Below are positions 44,352-54,500 of a stretch of DNA of 64,000 bases, in pieces. The notes below the pieces were generated by a model that did no database searches, was not told the DNA's origin, and worked only from the letters and a program-made list of their open reading frames with translations. Origin of the DNA: Caldicellulosiruptor bescii DSM 6725 (lineage in GTDB: Bacteria; Bacillota; Thermoanaerobacteria; Caldicellulosiruptorales; Caldicellulosiruptoraceae); NCBI RefSeq assembly GCF_000022325.1, contig NC_012034.1:2641001-2705000 (forward strand), in the 5' to 3' direction. How positions within the stretch are numbered: the stretch's first letter is position 1; each line of letters begins with the position of its first letter. Made by a program: the position numbers and the translations under genes.

Positions 44352-45767
44352 TCAGTAAACCAATTTATGCTCAGAACCATCTTCATTGTAGTATGAACTC
44401 TTTCTTCTTCCCACCCAATTAATCCACATTGGATTTCCATTTTCGTAATATCTTGCTGTATAAAACTTATATTTGTACTTTTCCCTTTCTTCTTCACTCA
44501 AAGGTGGCAATCTATAAAATGTTTCTTTTACCCTGCCATCTTCATAATACCACGTCAGGTAAGGCTTTTCTTGCACAGGCCACTTACCTTCAATGCAATA
44601 TTCCACTGCCTTTTCCTGACCGTGTTTGTACCACCACACTGCCGCAGGCCCATCTTCTCTGTGCAGTTTACCCCCCTTGAAATACTCCTCAAATTCCTTC
44701 ACTCCATTGTCATAATACCACACATTCGCTGGTCCTCCTTCCCTGTGCCTCTTGCCTTCTTTAAAATACGTCTCTCCTCTTATCCTACCATCTCTGAAAT
44801 AACATATATACCCAGGTCCTCCTTCCCTGTGATGCTTGCCTTCAATGTAATACTCCTCTATCTTCTTCGCTCCATCCTCGTAATACACTACTCTCGCAGG
44901 TCCATCTTCCCTGTGAAGCTTACCTTCCCTGTAATAGCACTCCTCCTTAACTTTCCCACTCTCGTAATACTCAATCTTCGCTGGCCCTCCTTCCCTGTGA
45001 ACCTTCCCATCAACATAATACACCTTCGCAACAACATCTCCTCTGTATGAATATCTTATATACGCAGGTCCGTCTTCCCTGTGAACCTTCCCTCCTCGAT
45101 AATATATCTCTATCTCCTTCTTCCCATTGTCGTAATATTTCACATACGCAGGTCCATCCCCCCTGTGCTCTTTGCCCTTGCTGTAATATATCTCATACTT
45201 CAATCTGCCATCTGCATAATACCCCCTCTCAACTCCATCCTTCTCCTTCTCCGCTTCTGCCTCTTCACCCCCTTTCTTCTCTTCATCCTCTCCCATCCTG
45301 TCCAAATATCTGCTGTAGCCGTCCTTAACTTCCCAAACCTCTATTACCTCATCCAAATCAAGCACATCTATCGTCTTTACAAAATCCCTGTTATCTGGTC
45401 CTGCATTCTCACTTATGTCTAAAAAACCATATCCCTCATTTCCTTTCACAGATTCTATTTGTATCTCATTCACAGAAGATGTAACTAACCAAAAACAGTA
45501 TTTTTGAACCCAGTATCCCTTGTATCTTATTTGCCACTTCCTTTCATACACAGCTGTCACATCATCCACTAACACTACCTTCTCATAAATCCCTCTCTCC
45601 CCTTCCACCGGTCTAAATCCTCTCAACTTAACGTCTTCTTCATCTGTCGATATTAATCTGTATCCTTTCAAAATGTAAGTCCCCGGGATATAGCAATTTT
45701 CATAACAATATTCTTTGCCTCTGTAAACACAGACTTTCTCACATCCATACAACATCCTAAATAGCAT
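44352..45767 (-). CDS. MORN/YwqK-repeat protein, candidate immunity protein, copy B
   Basis: A 471-aa cytoplasmic protein. The N-terminal ~165 residues have a Cys cluster (Cys9, 13, 21, 25). Then about ten ~23-residue repeats of the type YYxxGKxHREDGPAxxxYY follow. Such repeats occur in the YwqK antitoxin family. The ATG at 45767 lies 8 bases after AAGGAGG, 13 bases past the toxin stop. Being encoded directly after the toxin, it is the best immunity candidate, but no binding is shown. Confidence 0.8.
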   Translation of the reverse strand: MLFRMLYGCEKVCVYRGKEYCYENCYIPGTYILKGYRLISTDEEDVKLRGFRPVEGERGIYEKVVLVDDVTAVYERKWQIRYKGYWVQKYCFWLVTSSVNEIQIESVKGNEGYGFLDISENAGPDNRDFVKTIDVLDLDEVIEVWEVKDGYSRYLDRMGEDEEKKGGEEAEAEKEKDGVERGYYADGRLKYEIYYSKGKEHRGDGPAYVKYYDNGKKEIEIYYRGGKVHREDGPAYIRYSYRGDVVAKVYYVDGKVHREGGPAKIEYYESGKVKEECYYREGKLHREDGPARVVYYEDGAKKIEEYYIEGKHHREGGPGYICYFRDGRIRGETYFKEGKRHREGGPANVWYYDNGVKEFEEYFKGGKLHREDGPAAVWWYKHGQEKAVEYCIEGKWPVQEKPYLTWYYEDGRVKETFYRLPPLSEEEREKYKYKFYTARYYENGNPMWINWVGRRKSSYYNEDGSEHKLVY

Positions 45768-45780
45768 CAGTATCGCCTCC

Positions 45781-47931
45781 TTACTCCTCAAAATGTATAA
45801 ATCTTTTTTCTGCTTCAGAATATCTTGCTATCACTTTCATATTCTTATTTCCTCTCATTTCTATCAAAAATGCACCATCTTTTAAACTTAGGGGATTTTC
45901 AAACTGAACAAAATACTCCGGTATTGCCTTGTCTTTCATTTGATTCATTACCCCATCGGTTATATACTCATCGTCTCCAGCACCTGTTGCTGTAAATCCA
46001 GTCCCTGTGAATGGTTTGGAAAGATACCTTTTCGCTAACTCTTCATCCTCCTCAAATAAAATAAAATGTTCTTTGCGAATACCCAAATTAGCAAGCTCCT
46101 CATCCGAAATGTCTTCAAACATATTTTTGCTAACTGGAATTTTTATCTTGTCTACGTCCTTCGTTTTAAATATCACAATATAGCATGATACTTTATTTTC
46201 GGACACATCATTTCGTTTCGGAAATGGTGAATTTTTATAATCTAACCTTAAACTTGCTACAATTTCCTCATAAGTTCGAGCGTATTTAAGATCAACTGCA
46301 CGCGCTATAAATCCTTTTACATATGGACTCTCCCCACGTAAATAGTATTTTTCTACATCTTCCTGAGGGTTTAGCACTTTTACTAATACTGTATTCTCAT
46401 CTGGTTGTGGTATATCACCTCTTATTTTTAACAATGCTTTCCTTTCTTTAATAGAAAGTTCTTTTTTATTTTCAGGTAATTTTGGATTGTCATGAACAAC
46501 TGATGATTTATACTCCACAAACTCATCTTTAGAAATTTTTATCTCATCTTCAAGATTTTTTAGAACATCATCCAATTCGTCGCTAAAACATTTTCTTGCT
46601 GTGTCAAGTGAAGCAATACCTTCTTCTATACATTTTTCGTATTGCTGCTGCGCCTCTGAAATAATTTTAGTCTCCTCAGGTGTGCAGTCATTATGCACAA
46701 GCAATCCAGAGCTTCCAACAAAGTAAGTATGATAATCTTCTATGTTGAGATTATAAATTTTTACAGGTGCGCTTAACTTCTCAACTTCTACTTCATATAC
46801 TACTTTCATTATACCATCTTGTGTTACTATTTTGTCACCACTTTTTATATCCTCAGCTGCTTCCCACCAGCCCGAATCTGTAAAGAATAAGTGCGATTTC
46901 GTAGTTTTTACTTCATCATCTCCAACTTTGATATGAACAATCTCTTCCGCACTCTTGACATAAATCTGTTTAACTTTCTTATAAGCTGTCTTACCTGTAT
47001 TGACATCCTTCGCAAAAACAAAATCACCTATCTTTATCTCATCTATCCTCTTTTTACCCTCTTTTGTAATAACAATTGTGTCCCCGGTAAAGCAACCTTC
47101 TTCTAAAAATTTTAGTGATTCTTCAGCCGAATCCTCACTCATTCCCTCTTCTATTAATTTCTTCTTCAGTTTTGCCCTTGATAAGCCAAATTCACATCCA
47201 TCCACTGTTGTTAAATCTAACTCATCTTCAATCCTGTACACAGACCTAATCTTTTCAAAAACTCTTCCCACAGATGTTTTCAAGTAGTCCTTTATTGTTT
47301 CCACTACCTCAACAACTTTGAGAGCTGCTTCACGAGATAGTATCTTGAATTTTTCAAGCTTATTTACCTTAACAGCTAAACTGTCCATTTTTTCAATAAG
47401 CGCAGGGTCAATACCTCTTGCCATAGCTTTTACTGCACTATCACCATAATTGTTGATCACCCTCGCAGCATCTGGACCATACCTCTTTATAGCCTCAATC
47501 GCATCAGGACCGTATCTTGCTGCAACTTCAGCAACTTCATCTCCAAATTGTTCAGCTATCTGGGCTATCTCATCCAGTTGATTTTTTACCGTCTTGAATA
47601 ACGTCATAATACCCGGTACTAAATATTCAATTACCTTAAATACTCCAAATGTAGCAATATTTAGTATCAACTCGCCAAACAGTTGGCTTGCATATTCATA
47701 ATCTCTTGTCTCCCAGTACAAAATTATTGTTTCTAACGTCATAATGAGATTGATTGTGCTGATTACAAACAATGAATAGAATATAATTGCTAAAAGCGGA
47801 TTGGTTGCAGCAATTAAAGCACAAGATATTTGCAGTACATCAAATATAGCCCAAGCAAGTGTAGTTAAACTAACCAGCGCAACCATAACATCAATAGCTG
47901 CAGAACCACCTGCAAGCCCTCCGCTTATCAT
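45781..47931 (-). CDS. 5'-truncated polymorphic toxin (silent cassette), copy B
   Basis: An open frame of 716 aa equal to residues ~853-1567 of the full-length toxin; homology continues to 48149, where it ends at a Glu-Ala-Ser codon trio just after an in-frame TAA. It keeps the membrane segments, YGPDA repeats and PT-HINT domain (GCFTGDTIV...LLVHND) and has a different first half of the effector domain. No signal peptide, no promoter, and a terminator lies upstream (48294-48326). It is probably a donor cassette rather than an expressed gene. Confidence 0.82.
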   Translation of the reverse strand: MISGGLAGGSAAIDVMVALVSLTTLAWAIFDVLQISCALIAATNPLLAIIFYSLFVISTINLIMTLETIILYWETRDYEYASQLFGELILNIATFGVFKVIEYLVPGIMTLFKTVKNQLDEIAQIAEQFGDEVAEVAARYGPDAIEAIKRYGPDAARVINNYGDSAVKAMARGIDPALIEKMDSLAVKVNKLEKFKILSREAALKVVEVVETIKDYLKTSVGRVFEKIRSVYRIEDELDLTTVDGCEFGLSRAKLKKKLIEEGMSEDSAEESLKFLEEGCFTGDTIVITKEGKKRIDEIKIGDFVFAKDVNTGKTAYKKVKQIYVKSAEEIVHIKVGDDEVKTTKSHLFFTDSGWWEAAEDIKSGDKIVTQDGIMKVVYEVEVEKLSAPVKIYNLNIEDYHTYFVGSSGLLVHNDCTPEETKIISEAQQQYEKCIEEGIASLDTARKCFSDELDDVLKNLEDEIKISKDEFVEYKSSVVHDNPKLPENKKELSIKERKALLKIRGDIPQPDENTVLVKVLNPQEDVEKYYLRGESPYVKGFIARAVDLKYARTYEEIVASLRLDYKNSPFPKRNDVSENKVSCYIVIFKTKDVDKIKIPVSKNMFEDISDEELANLGIRKEHFILFEEDEELAKRYLSKPFTGTGFTATGAGDDEYITDGVMNQMKDKAIPEYFVQFENPLSLKDGAFLIEMRGNKNMKVIARYSEAEKRFIHFEE

Positions 47932-48293
47932 GTATCCTGCTGCGCCAGTTTCCGGATCTAAAACTATATAACCTGCTCCCTGCCAGTTGTAGTACCTTAT
48001 CTCTTTTTGCGGTATTATTACTATCTTCCCGCTGTTAACAGCATTGGTGATATCTGTTTTAACATGCTCGGAAACATCCAGTTCATTTATTCTGTCAATG
48101 TTATCCTTGCCTATAGTATATATAGGTATCCATCTATTGCTTGCTTCTGCATGTTTTTAGATTTAATAAATATGCGTAGGTAATACTCAAATCAAATATG
48201 ATTTCAAATGATTAAGATACTGCTTTCAACTGACCTTGGAAAAAAACACTTTGATATTGACCTTTACAGAAAAAGCCTGATATCTTATAAACA

Positions 48294-48326
48294 AAAAGCT
48301 GTCTACCATTGTGGCAGATAGCTTTT
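48294..48326 (-). terminator. Terminator after hemerythrin-like gene, copy C
   Basis: Same stem as at 42565-42597, with a minus-strand T-run. It marks the end of the expressed operon and separates it from cassette B. Confidence 0.82.
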
Positions 48327-48347
48327 GCAGGTTCTTGAACCTTTTGT

Positions 48348-48764
48348 CTACATCCCCTGCTCCTTCTTTTTTAAAAAAGCTACTAGTTTCTTATCCTCTA
48401 CAATTACATGGTTCTCTAACCACTCTTCAATAATCCCTCTTATCTTCATAACAGCAGCTACTAACTCTCCTTCCTTTCCTGCTTCCTCTCGATACTTTTT
48501 ATATTTTTCAAGAAAGCTGTCGTGTTCTCTCTTGTGTGAAAAATAGGGCGGATACAAATACTTCTTCATGCGATATTCTTGATGTGAAAAACTAATAGCT
48601 AAATTATTCCCCAAAAAGCGTAGCTCTTCTAAAACATCTTTTTGACTTTCAGGCTGTTCATAGGCATGTAAAATTTTATTCATTCTCTCAACAATTTTTT
48701 TGATATCCTCGTCGAAACCTTCATCACCTAAAGTATACTGTTCTTTCCATTCTATCTGCGACAC
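48348..48764 (-). CDS. Hemerythrin-like protein with incomplete iron site, copy C
   Basis: A 138-aa duplicate of the gene at 42619. It differs at a few clustered positions (GDEGFDED for GNKDLDED; SFSHQEYRMKKY for SFSRQEYRMKEY). It shows the same loss of His21, His58 and Glu62 while keeping His77, His81, His119 and Asp124, so the loss is shared and old relative to the duplication. It is the last gene of the complete operon. Confidence 0.8.
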   Translation of the reverse strand: MSQIEWKEQYTLGDEGFDEDIKKIVERMNKILHAYEQPESQKDVLEELRFLGNNLAISFSHQEYRMKKYLYPPYFSHKREHDSFLEKYKKYREEAGKEGELVAAVMKIRGIIEEWLENHVIVEDKKLVAFLKKKEQGM

Positions 48765-48916
48765 TTCCAATCACCCTCTCTCTAATATTTCTTTTTCGGT
48801 ATTATTTCTTTCAGCAACTTTTTTAAAAATATTATACTGCAAAAAAATATAAACCCAATTTTGCTCAACTCTCTTTTACCAACACAAACCTGCAAAACTG
48901 TAGCTATTTCGCATTA

Positions 48917-50008
48917 TCAACCAAAGAAAGACTTATCAAAAACCTCAACAGGAGTTGTTATTACATAATCCTCTTCCCTCACAACACCATCCCTGCTGCC
49001 TACCTGCCCAAAATAGTTAAATCCCCAGCCCCAGATACTCCCATCTTCCTTAACTGCTACTGTGTGCCAGCCTCCTCCTGATATCGATACAACTCCTTCT
49101 ATCCCCTTCACTCTAACAGGAAAAACCTTGCTCACTACAGTCCCATCTCCAAGCTGTCCTCTCCTGTTCATACCCCATGCCCACACACTGCCATCTCCTT
49201 TCACCACCAGTGCATGCTTATACCCAGCCGCTATCATCCTCACATCTTCCAATAACTCTCTCTCAATAAGCACAGGGAAAATACGTTTATTCTCTCTCCA
49301 CAAATCATACTCAAAAACTCCCCATGTCAACACTCTGCCATCTTGCCTCAACGCCACCGCATGATTCTCACCCAATGCTATCGCCACTATGTCTTCTAAC
49401 TTATCTATTATAATAAACTTTCTTTTGTCCCATAAATCTATATCACCACATAGATATTTGTACCGTCTTTCCCCCCATGCTACTATCCTGCCGTCCTTCC
49501 TCAATGCAAAAACTAAATATCTGTTCGTCGCTATCGATACTATCTCACCCAAACCCTCTACCTTCAGCGGAACCTCACAATGGGTTACTATCTCGTTTAA
49601 ACCCAATACTCCATCACTATTAAACCCCCAAACCCAAATTGTCCCATCTCTTTTCAATGCCAAAGAATGCCCCTCCGCCGCAGCTACCATCACTACATCT
49701 TTCAAGCCTTTTACTTGCACAGGAACTAACTTGCTCTCCCTCGTCCCATCTCCAAGCTGCCCGCCTTCATTCCTGCCCCAAGCCCATACTGTCCCGTCTC
49801 TCCTCAGCGCAAGATTATGGTCTTTCCCCGCTGATACCATCACTATATCCTCTAATCCTTTTACTCGCACAGGAGTGGCAAAAATGCCACCCTTCTCACC
49901 TATCCCTAACTCCCCATTCCAGTTCGAACCCCATGCCCATACACTACCATCACTTAATACCGCAAGCGTATAATTATCTCCACATGAAACCTGCACTGCC
50001 TTCCTCAT
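48917..50008 (-). CDS. RCC1-repeat seven-blade propeller protein, copy C
   Basis: A 363-aa protein almost identical to copy B; visible changes include one Lys/Arg exchange in blade 4 and one in blade 7. Seven RCC1 repeats, no export signal. It lies between the MORN gene and the hemerythrin-like gene in the operon that includes the full-length toxin, so this copy is likely the expressed one. Confidence 0.85.
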   Translation of the reverse strand: MRKAVQVSCGDNYTLAVLSDGSVWAWGSNWNGELGIGEKGGIFATPVRVKGLEDIVMVSAGKDHNLALRRDGTVWAWGRNEGGQLGDGTRESKLVPVQVKGLKDVVMVAAAEGHSLALKRDGTIWVWGFNSDGVLGLNEIVTHCEVPLKVEGLGEIVSIATNRYLVFALRKDGRIVAWGERRYKYLCGDIDLWDKRKFIIIDKLEDIVAIALGENHAVALRQDGRVLTWGVFEYDLWRENKRIFPVLIERELLEDVRMIAAGYKHALVVKGDGSVWAWGMNRRGQLGDGTVVSKVFPVRVKGIEGVVSISGGGWHTVAVKEDGSIWGWGFNYFGQVGSRDGVVREEDYVITTPVEVFDKSFFG

Positions 50009-50080
50009 CCTCACAATCACCTTCCTATTTAATCCTGTGTTTTTATCTGCCTCATCTTCTTTTATTATTCCTGCTAACGC

Positions 50081-51499
50081 TCAGTAAACCAATTTATGCT
50101 CAGAACCATCTTCATTGTAGTATGAACTCCCTTCTCTTCCCCCCCATTCAATCCACATTGGATTTCCATTTTCGTAATATCTTGCTCTATAAAACTTATA
50201 TTTGTACTTTTCCCTTTCTTCTTCACTCAAAGGTGGCAATCTATAAAATGTTTCTTTTACCCTGCCATCTTCATAATACCACGTCAGGTAAGGCTTTTCT
50301 TGCACAGGCCACTTACCTTCAATGCAATATTTCACTGCCTTTTCCTGACCGTGTTTGTACCACCACACTGCCGCAGACCCATCTTCTCTGTGCAGTTTAC
50401 CCCCCTTGAAATACTCCTCAAATTCCTTCACTCCATTGTCATAATACCACACATTCGCTGGTCCTCCTTCCCTGTGCCTCCTGCCTTCTTTAAAATACGT
50501 CTCTCCTCTTATCCTACCATCTCTGAAATAACATATATACCCAGGTCCTCCTTCCCTGTGATGTTTGCCTTCAATGTAATACTCCTCTATCTTCTTCGCT
50601 CCATCCTCGTAATACACTACTCTCGCAGGTCCATCTTCCCTGTGAAGCTTACCTTCCCTGTAATAGCACTCCTCCTTAACTTTCCCACTCTCGTAATACT
50701 CAATCTTCGCTGGCCCTCCTTCCCTGTGAACCTTCCCATCAACATAATACACCTTCGCAACAACATCTCCTCTGTATGAATATCTTATATACGCAGGTCC
50801 GTCTTCCCTGTGAACCTTCCCTCCTCGATAATATATCTCTATCTCCTTCTTCCCATTGTCGTAATATTTCACATACGCAGGTCCATCCCCCCTGTGCTCT
50901 TTGCCCTTGCTGTAATATATCTCATACTTCAATCTGCCATCTGCATAATACCCCCTCTCAACTCCATCCTTCTCCTTCTCCGCTTTTGCCTCTTCACCCC
51001 CTTTCTTCTCTTCATCCTCTCCCATCCTGTCCAAATATCTGCTGTAGCCGTCCTTAACTTCCCAAACCTCTATTACCTCATCCAAATCAAGCACATCTAT
51101 CGTCTTTACAAAATCCCTGTTATCTGGTCCTGCATTCTCAAATATGTCTAAAAATCCATATCCCTCATTTTCTTTCGCAGATTCTATTATTTGTATCTCA
51201 TTCACAGAAGATGTAACTAACCAAAAACAGTATTTTTGAACCCAGTATCCCTTGTATCTTATTTGCCACTTCCTTTCATACACAGCTGTCACATCATCCA
51301 CTAACACTACCTTCTCATAAATCCCTCTCTCCCCTTCCACCGGTCTAAATCCTCTCAACTTAACGTCTTCTTCATCTGTCGATATTAATCTGTATCCTTT
51401 CAAAATGTAAGTCCCCGGGATATAGCAATTTTCATAACAATATTCTTTGCCTCTGTAAACACAGACTTTCTCACATCCATACAACATCCTAAATAGCAT
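50081..51499 (-). CDS. MORN/YwqK-repeat protein, candidate immunity protein, copy C
   Basis: A 472-aa protein with the same plan as copy B. Differences are not spread evenly: they cluster around residues 104-119 (one extra codon) and in the last ~50 residues (FYRARYYE, IEWGGREGSS). It is translated from an ATG 13 bases after the toxin stop, with AAGGAGG overlapping that stop. Position and cytoplasmic location suit an immunity protein for the adjacent effector. Confidence 0.8.
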   Translation of the reverse strand: MLFRMLYGCEKVCVYRGKEYCYENCYIPGTYILKGYRLISTDEEDVKLRGFRPVEGERGIYEKVVLVDDVTAVYERKWQIRYKGYWVQKYCFWLVTSSVNEIQIIESAKENEGYGFLDIFENAGPDNRDFVKTIDVLDLDEVIEVWEVKDGYSRYLDRMGEDEEKKGGEEAKAEKEKDGVERGYYADGRLKYEIYYSKGKEHRGDGPAYVKYYDNGKKEIEIYYRGGKVHREDGPAYIRYSYRGDVVAKVYYVDGKVHREGGPAKIEYYESGKVKEECYYREGKLHREDGPARVVYYEDGAKKIEEYYIEGKHHREGGPGYICYFRDGRIRGETYFKEGRRHREGGPANVWYYDNGVKEFEEYFKGGKLHREDGSAAVWWYKHGQEKAVKYCIEGKWPVQEKPYLTWYYEDGRVKETFYRLPPLSEEEREKYKYKFYRARYYENGNPMWIEWGGREGSSYYNEDGSEHKLVY

Positions 51500-51512
51500 C
51501 AGTATCGCCTCC

Positions 51513-54500
51513 TTACTCCTCAAAATGTATAAATCTTTTTTCTGCTTCAGAATATCTTGCTATCACTTTCATATTCTTATTTCCTCTCATTTCTATCAAA
51601 AATGCACCATCTTTTAAACTTAGGGGATTTTCAAACTGAACAAAATACTCCGGTATTGCCTTGTCTTTCATTTGATACATTACATCATTGCTTATATGCT
51701 CACTGTATCCAGCACCTGCAGCTGTAAATCCAGTCCCTGTGAATGGTTTGGAAAGATACCTTTTCGCTAACTCTTCATCCTCCTCAAATAAAATAAAATG
51801 TTCTTTGCGAATACCCAAATTAGCAAGCTCCTCATCCGAAATGTCTTCAAACATATTTTTGCTAACTGGAATTTTTATCTTGTCTACGTCCTTCGTTTTA
51901 AATACCAATATATAGCATGATATTTCATTATAATTAATATCAGATAGCTTATTATGATCCGGAAATGGTGAATCTTTGTAATCTAACCTTAGTCGTGCTA
52001 CAAGTTCCTCACAAGTCTTAGTGTCTTCAAGGTCAGCTGCACACGCTATAAATCCACTTACAGATGGATTTTCCGCATTTATATAATATTTATTTAACAT
52101 CACATCATCAGGGCTTAGAACTCTTATTAATACTGTATCCTCATCTGGTTTTGGTATTGAGCTTCTAATTTTAAGCAATATTTTCCTTACTTCAGATGGA
52201 AGTTTTTGTTCTTTTTCGTCATGAACAAATCTCTTAATGTACTCTAAAAACTCTTCTTTCGAAAGTGAATTTCCTATAAGAACATTATCTAATTCCTGGG
52301 TAAAAGATTTTCTGCCTTCGTCAAGTTTACCAAAACCTTCTTTTTCAATTATCTTAAATTTTTCGGCTACATCTAGCCATTTTCCCCAAAGTTTAGTCTC
52401 CTCAGGTGTGCAGTCATTATGCACAAGCAATCCAGAGCTTCCAACAAAGTAAGTATGATAATCTTCTATGTTGAGATTATAAATTTTTACAGGTGCGCTT
52501 AACTTCTCAACTTCTACTTCATATACTACTTTCATTATACCATCTTGTGTTACTATTTTGTCACCACTTTTTATATCCTCAGCTGCTTCCCACCAGCCCG
52601 AATCTGTAAAGAATAAGTGCGATTTCGTAGTTTTTACTTCATCATCTCCAACTTTGATATGAACAATCTCTTCCGCACTCTTGACATAAATCTGTTTAAC
52701 TTTCTTATAAGCTGTCTTACCTGTATTGACATCCTTCGCAAAAACAAAATCACCTATCTTTATCTCATCTATCCTCTTTTTACCCTCTTTTGTAATAACA
52801 ATTGTGTCCCCGGTAAAGCAACCTTCTTCTAAAAATTTTAGTGATTCTTCAGCCGAATCCTCACTCATTCCCTCTTCTATTAATTTCTTCTTCAGTTTTG
52901 CCCTTGATAAGCCAAATTCACATCCATCCACTGTTGTTAAATCTAACTCATCTTCAATCCTGTACACAGACCTAATCTTTTCAAAAACTCTTCCCACAGA
53001 TGTTTTCAAGTAGTCCTTTATTGTTTCCACTACCTCAACAACTTTGAGAGCTGCTTCACGAGATAGTATCTTGAATTTTTCAAGCTTATTTACCTTAACA
53101 GCTAAACTGTCCATTTTTTCAATAAGCGCAGGGTCAATACCTCTTGCCATAGCTTTTACTGCACTATCACCATAATTGTTGATCACCCTCGCAGCATCTG
53201 GACCATACCTCTTTATAGCCTCAATCGCATCAGGACCGTATCTTGCTGCAACTTCAGCAACTTCATCTCCAAATTGTTCAGCTATCTGGGCTATCTCATC
53301 CAGTTGATTTTTTACCGTCTTGAATAACGTCATAATACCCGGTACTAAATATTCAATTACCTTAAATACTCCAAATGTAGCAATATTTAGTATCAACTCG
53401 CCAAACAGTTGGCTTGCATATTCATAATCTCTTGTCTCCCAGTACAAAATTATTGTTTCTAACGTCATAATGAGATTGATTGTGCTGATTACAAACAATG
53501 AATAGAATATAATTGCTAAAAGCGGATTGGTTGCAGCAATTAAAGCACAAGATATTTGCAGTACATCAAATATAGCCCAAGCAAGTGTAGTTAAACTAAC
53601 CAGCGCAACCATAACATCAATAGCTGCAGAACCACCTGCAAGCCCTCCGCTTATCATGTATCCTGCTGCGCCAGTTTCCGGATCTAAAACTATATAACCT
53701 GCTCCCTGCCAGTTGTAGTACCTTATCTCTTTTTGCGGTATTATTACTATCTTCCCGCTGTTAACAGCATTGGTGATATCTGTTTTAACATGCTCGGAAA
53801 CATCCAGTTCATTTATTCTGTCAATGTTATCCTTGCCTATAGTATATATAGGTATCCATCTATTGCTTGCTTCTGTAAGTATCTTTACTGCTGAAACTGA
53901 AGGTAATTTAAATATTTGTTCGTGTATCCCATGCTCTAGCGCAGAAGCTATTACTCCTGATGTTATCATATATCCTCGTTCGCTCTGCTTTTTACCCTCA
54001 AGACTAACAACACCCATTACATCATGGTCTACATCAATATAAAACGAACCGCCTGTTACCTCAACAGGAGTATTGAATATATACTTTACAGTTGGGCTGT
54101 AGCCGGTCATTGCTTCACTAACTTGGCGAACAGAACTTACCTTCATTGCTCTTGCCATAATTGAATTAAATGCATCAAGCTGAGCAAAGTATGTCTTACC
54201 TGCACTATTTAAAATCTCTCCCATTACCTGATCTGTATAAATGCTTTCCTCATTTACTGTATCTTTTATGACTGACACTCTCTCTTTGATAGCATCAAGT
54301 TCTTTAACATCAATCTTGCCAAAATCAAAACATATGCTATAAAATCCTCCAACAGTGACAGTGTTGGTTATCTTCTCAACAGTTCTTCCTACATGTCCTA
54401 TCTCAATTGTAAATTCCTGCCTATTTCCAAATCCTGCTGCCTTACCTTCTGCAACAACCCGGCCATCTATTTTCAGCTGCGGTTTCAACTGAACCATATA

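Larger units (their letters stand above)
42421..48149. repeat. Tandem unit copy B (about 5.73 kb)
   Basis: Contains a hemerythrin-like gene, RCC1 gene, MORN-repeat gene and 5'-truncated toxin gene in the same order and nearly the same sequence as 48150-53875. Unit junctions (42420/42421 and 48149/48150) fall at the same codon of the toxin gene (GAAGCAAGC, Glu-Ala-Ser). Confidence 0.9.
48150..53875. repeat. Tandem unit copy C (part of the full-length operon)
   Basis: The matching unit that is continuous with the complete toxin gene. It differs from copy B mainly in the toxin segment at about 51905-52410 and in small clusters in the MORN and hemerythrin-like genes. Confidence 0.9.

Noticed and set aside
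43660..45422. Plus-strand open frames of 90-260 codons opposite the RCC1 and MORN genes
   Set aside because: They are mirror frames of repetitive coding sequence, rich in Ser/Pro/His, without ribosome binding sites, and repeat identically opposite copy C.
51513..53100. HINT domain read as an intein
   Set aside because: There is no downstream host-protein part and the residue after His-Asn is Asp rather than Cys, Ser or Thr. It fits a pretoxin HINT that cleaves without splicing.
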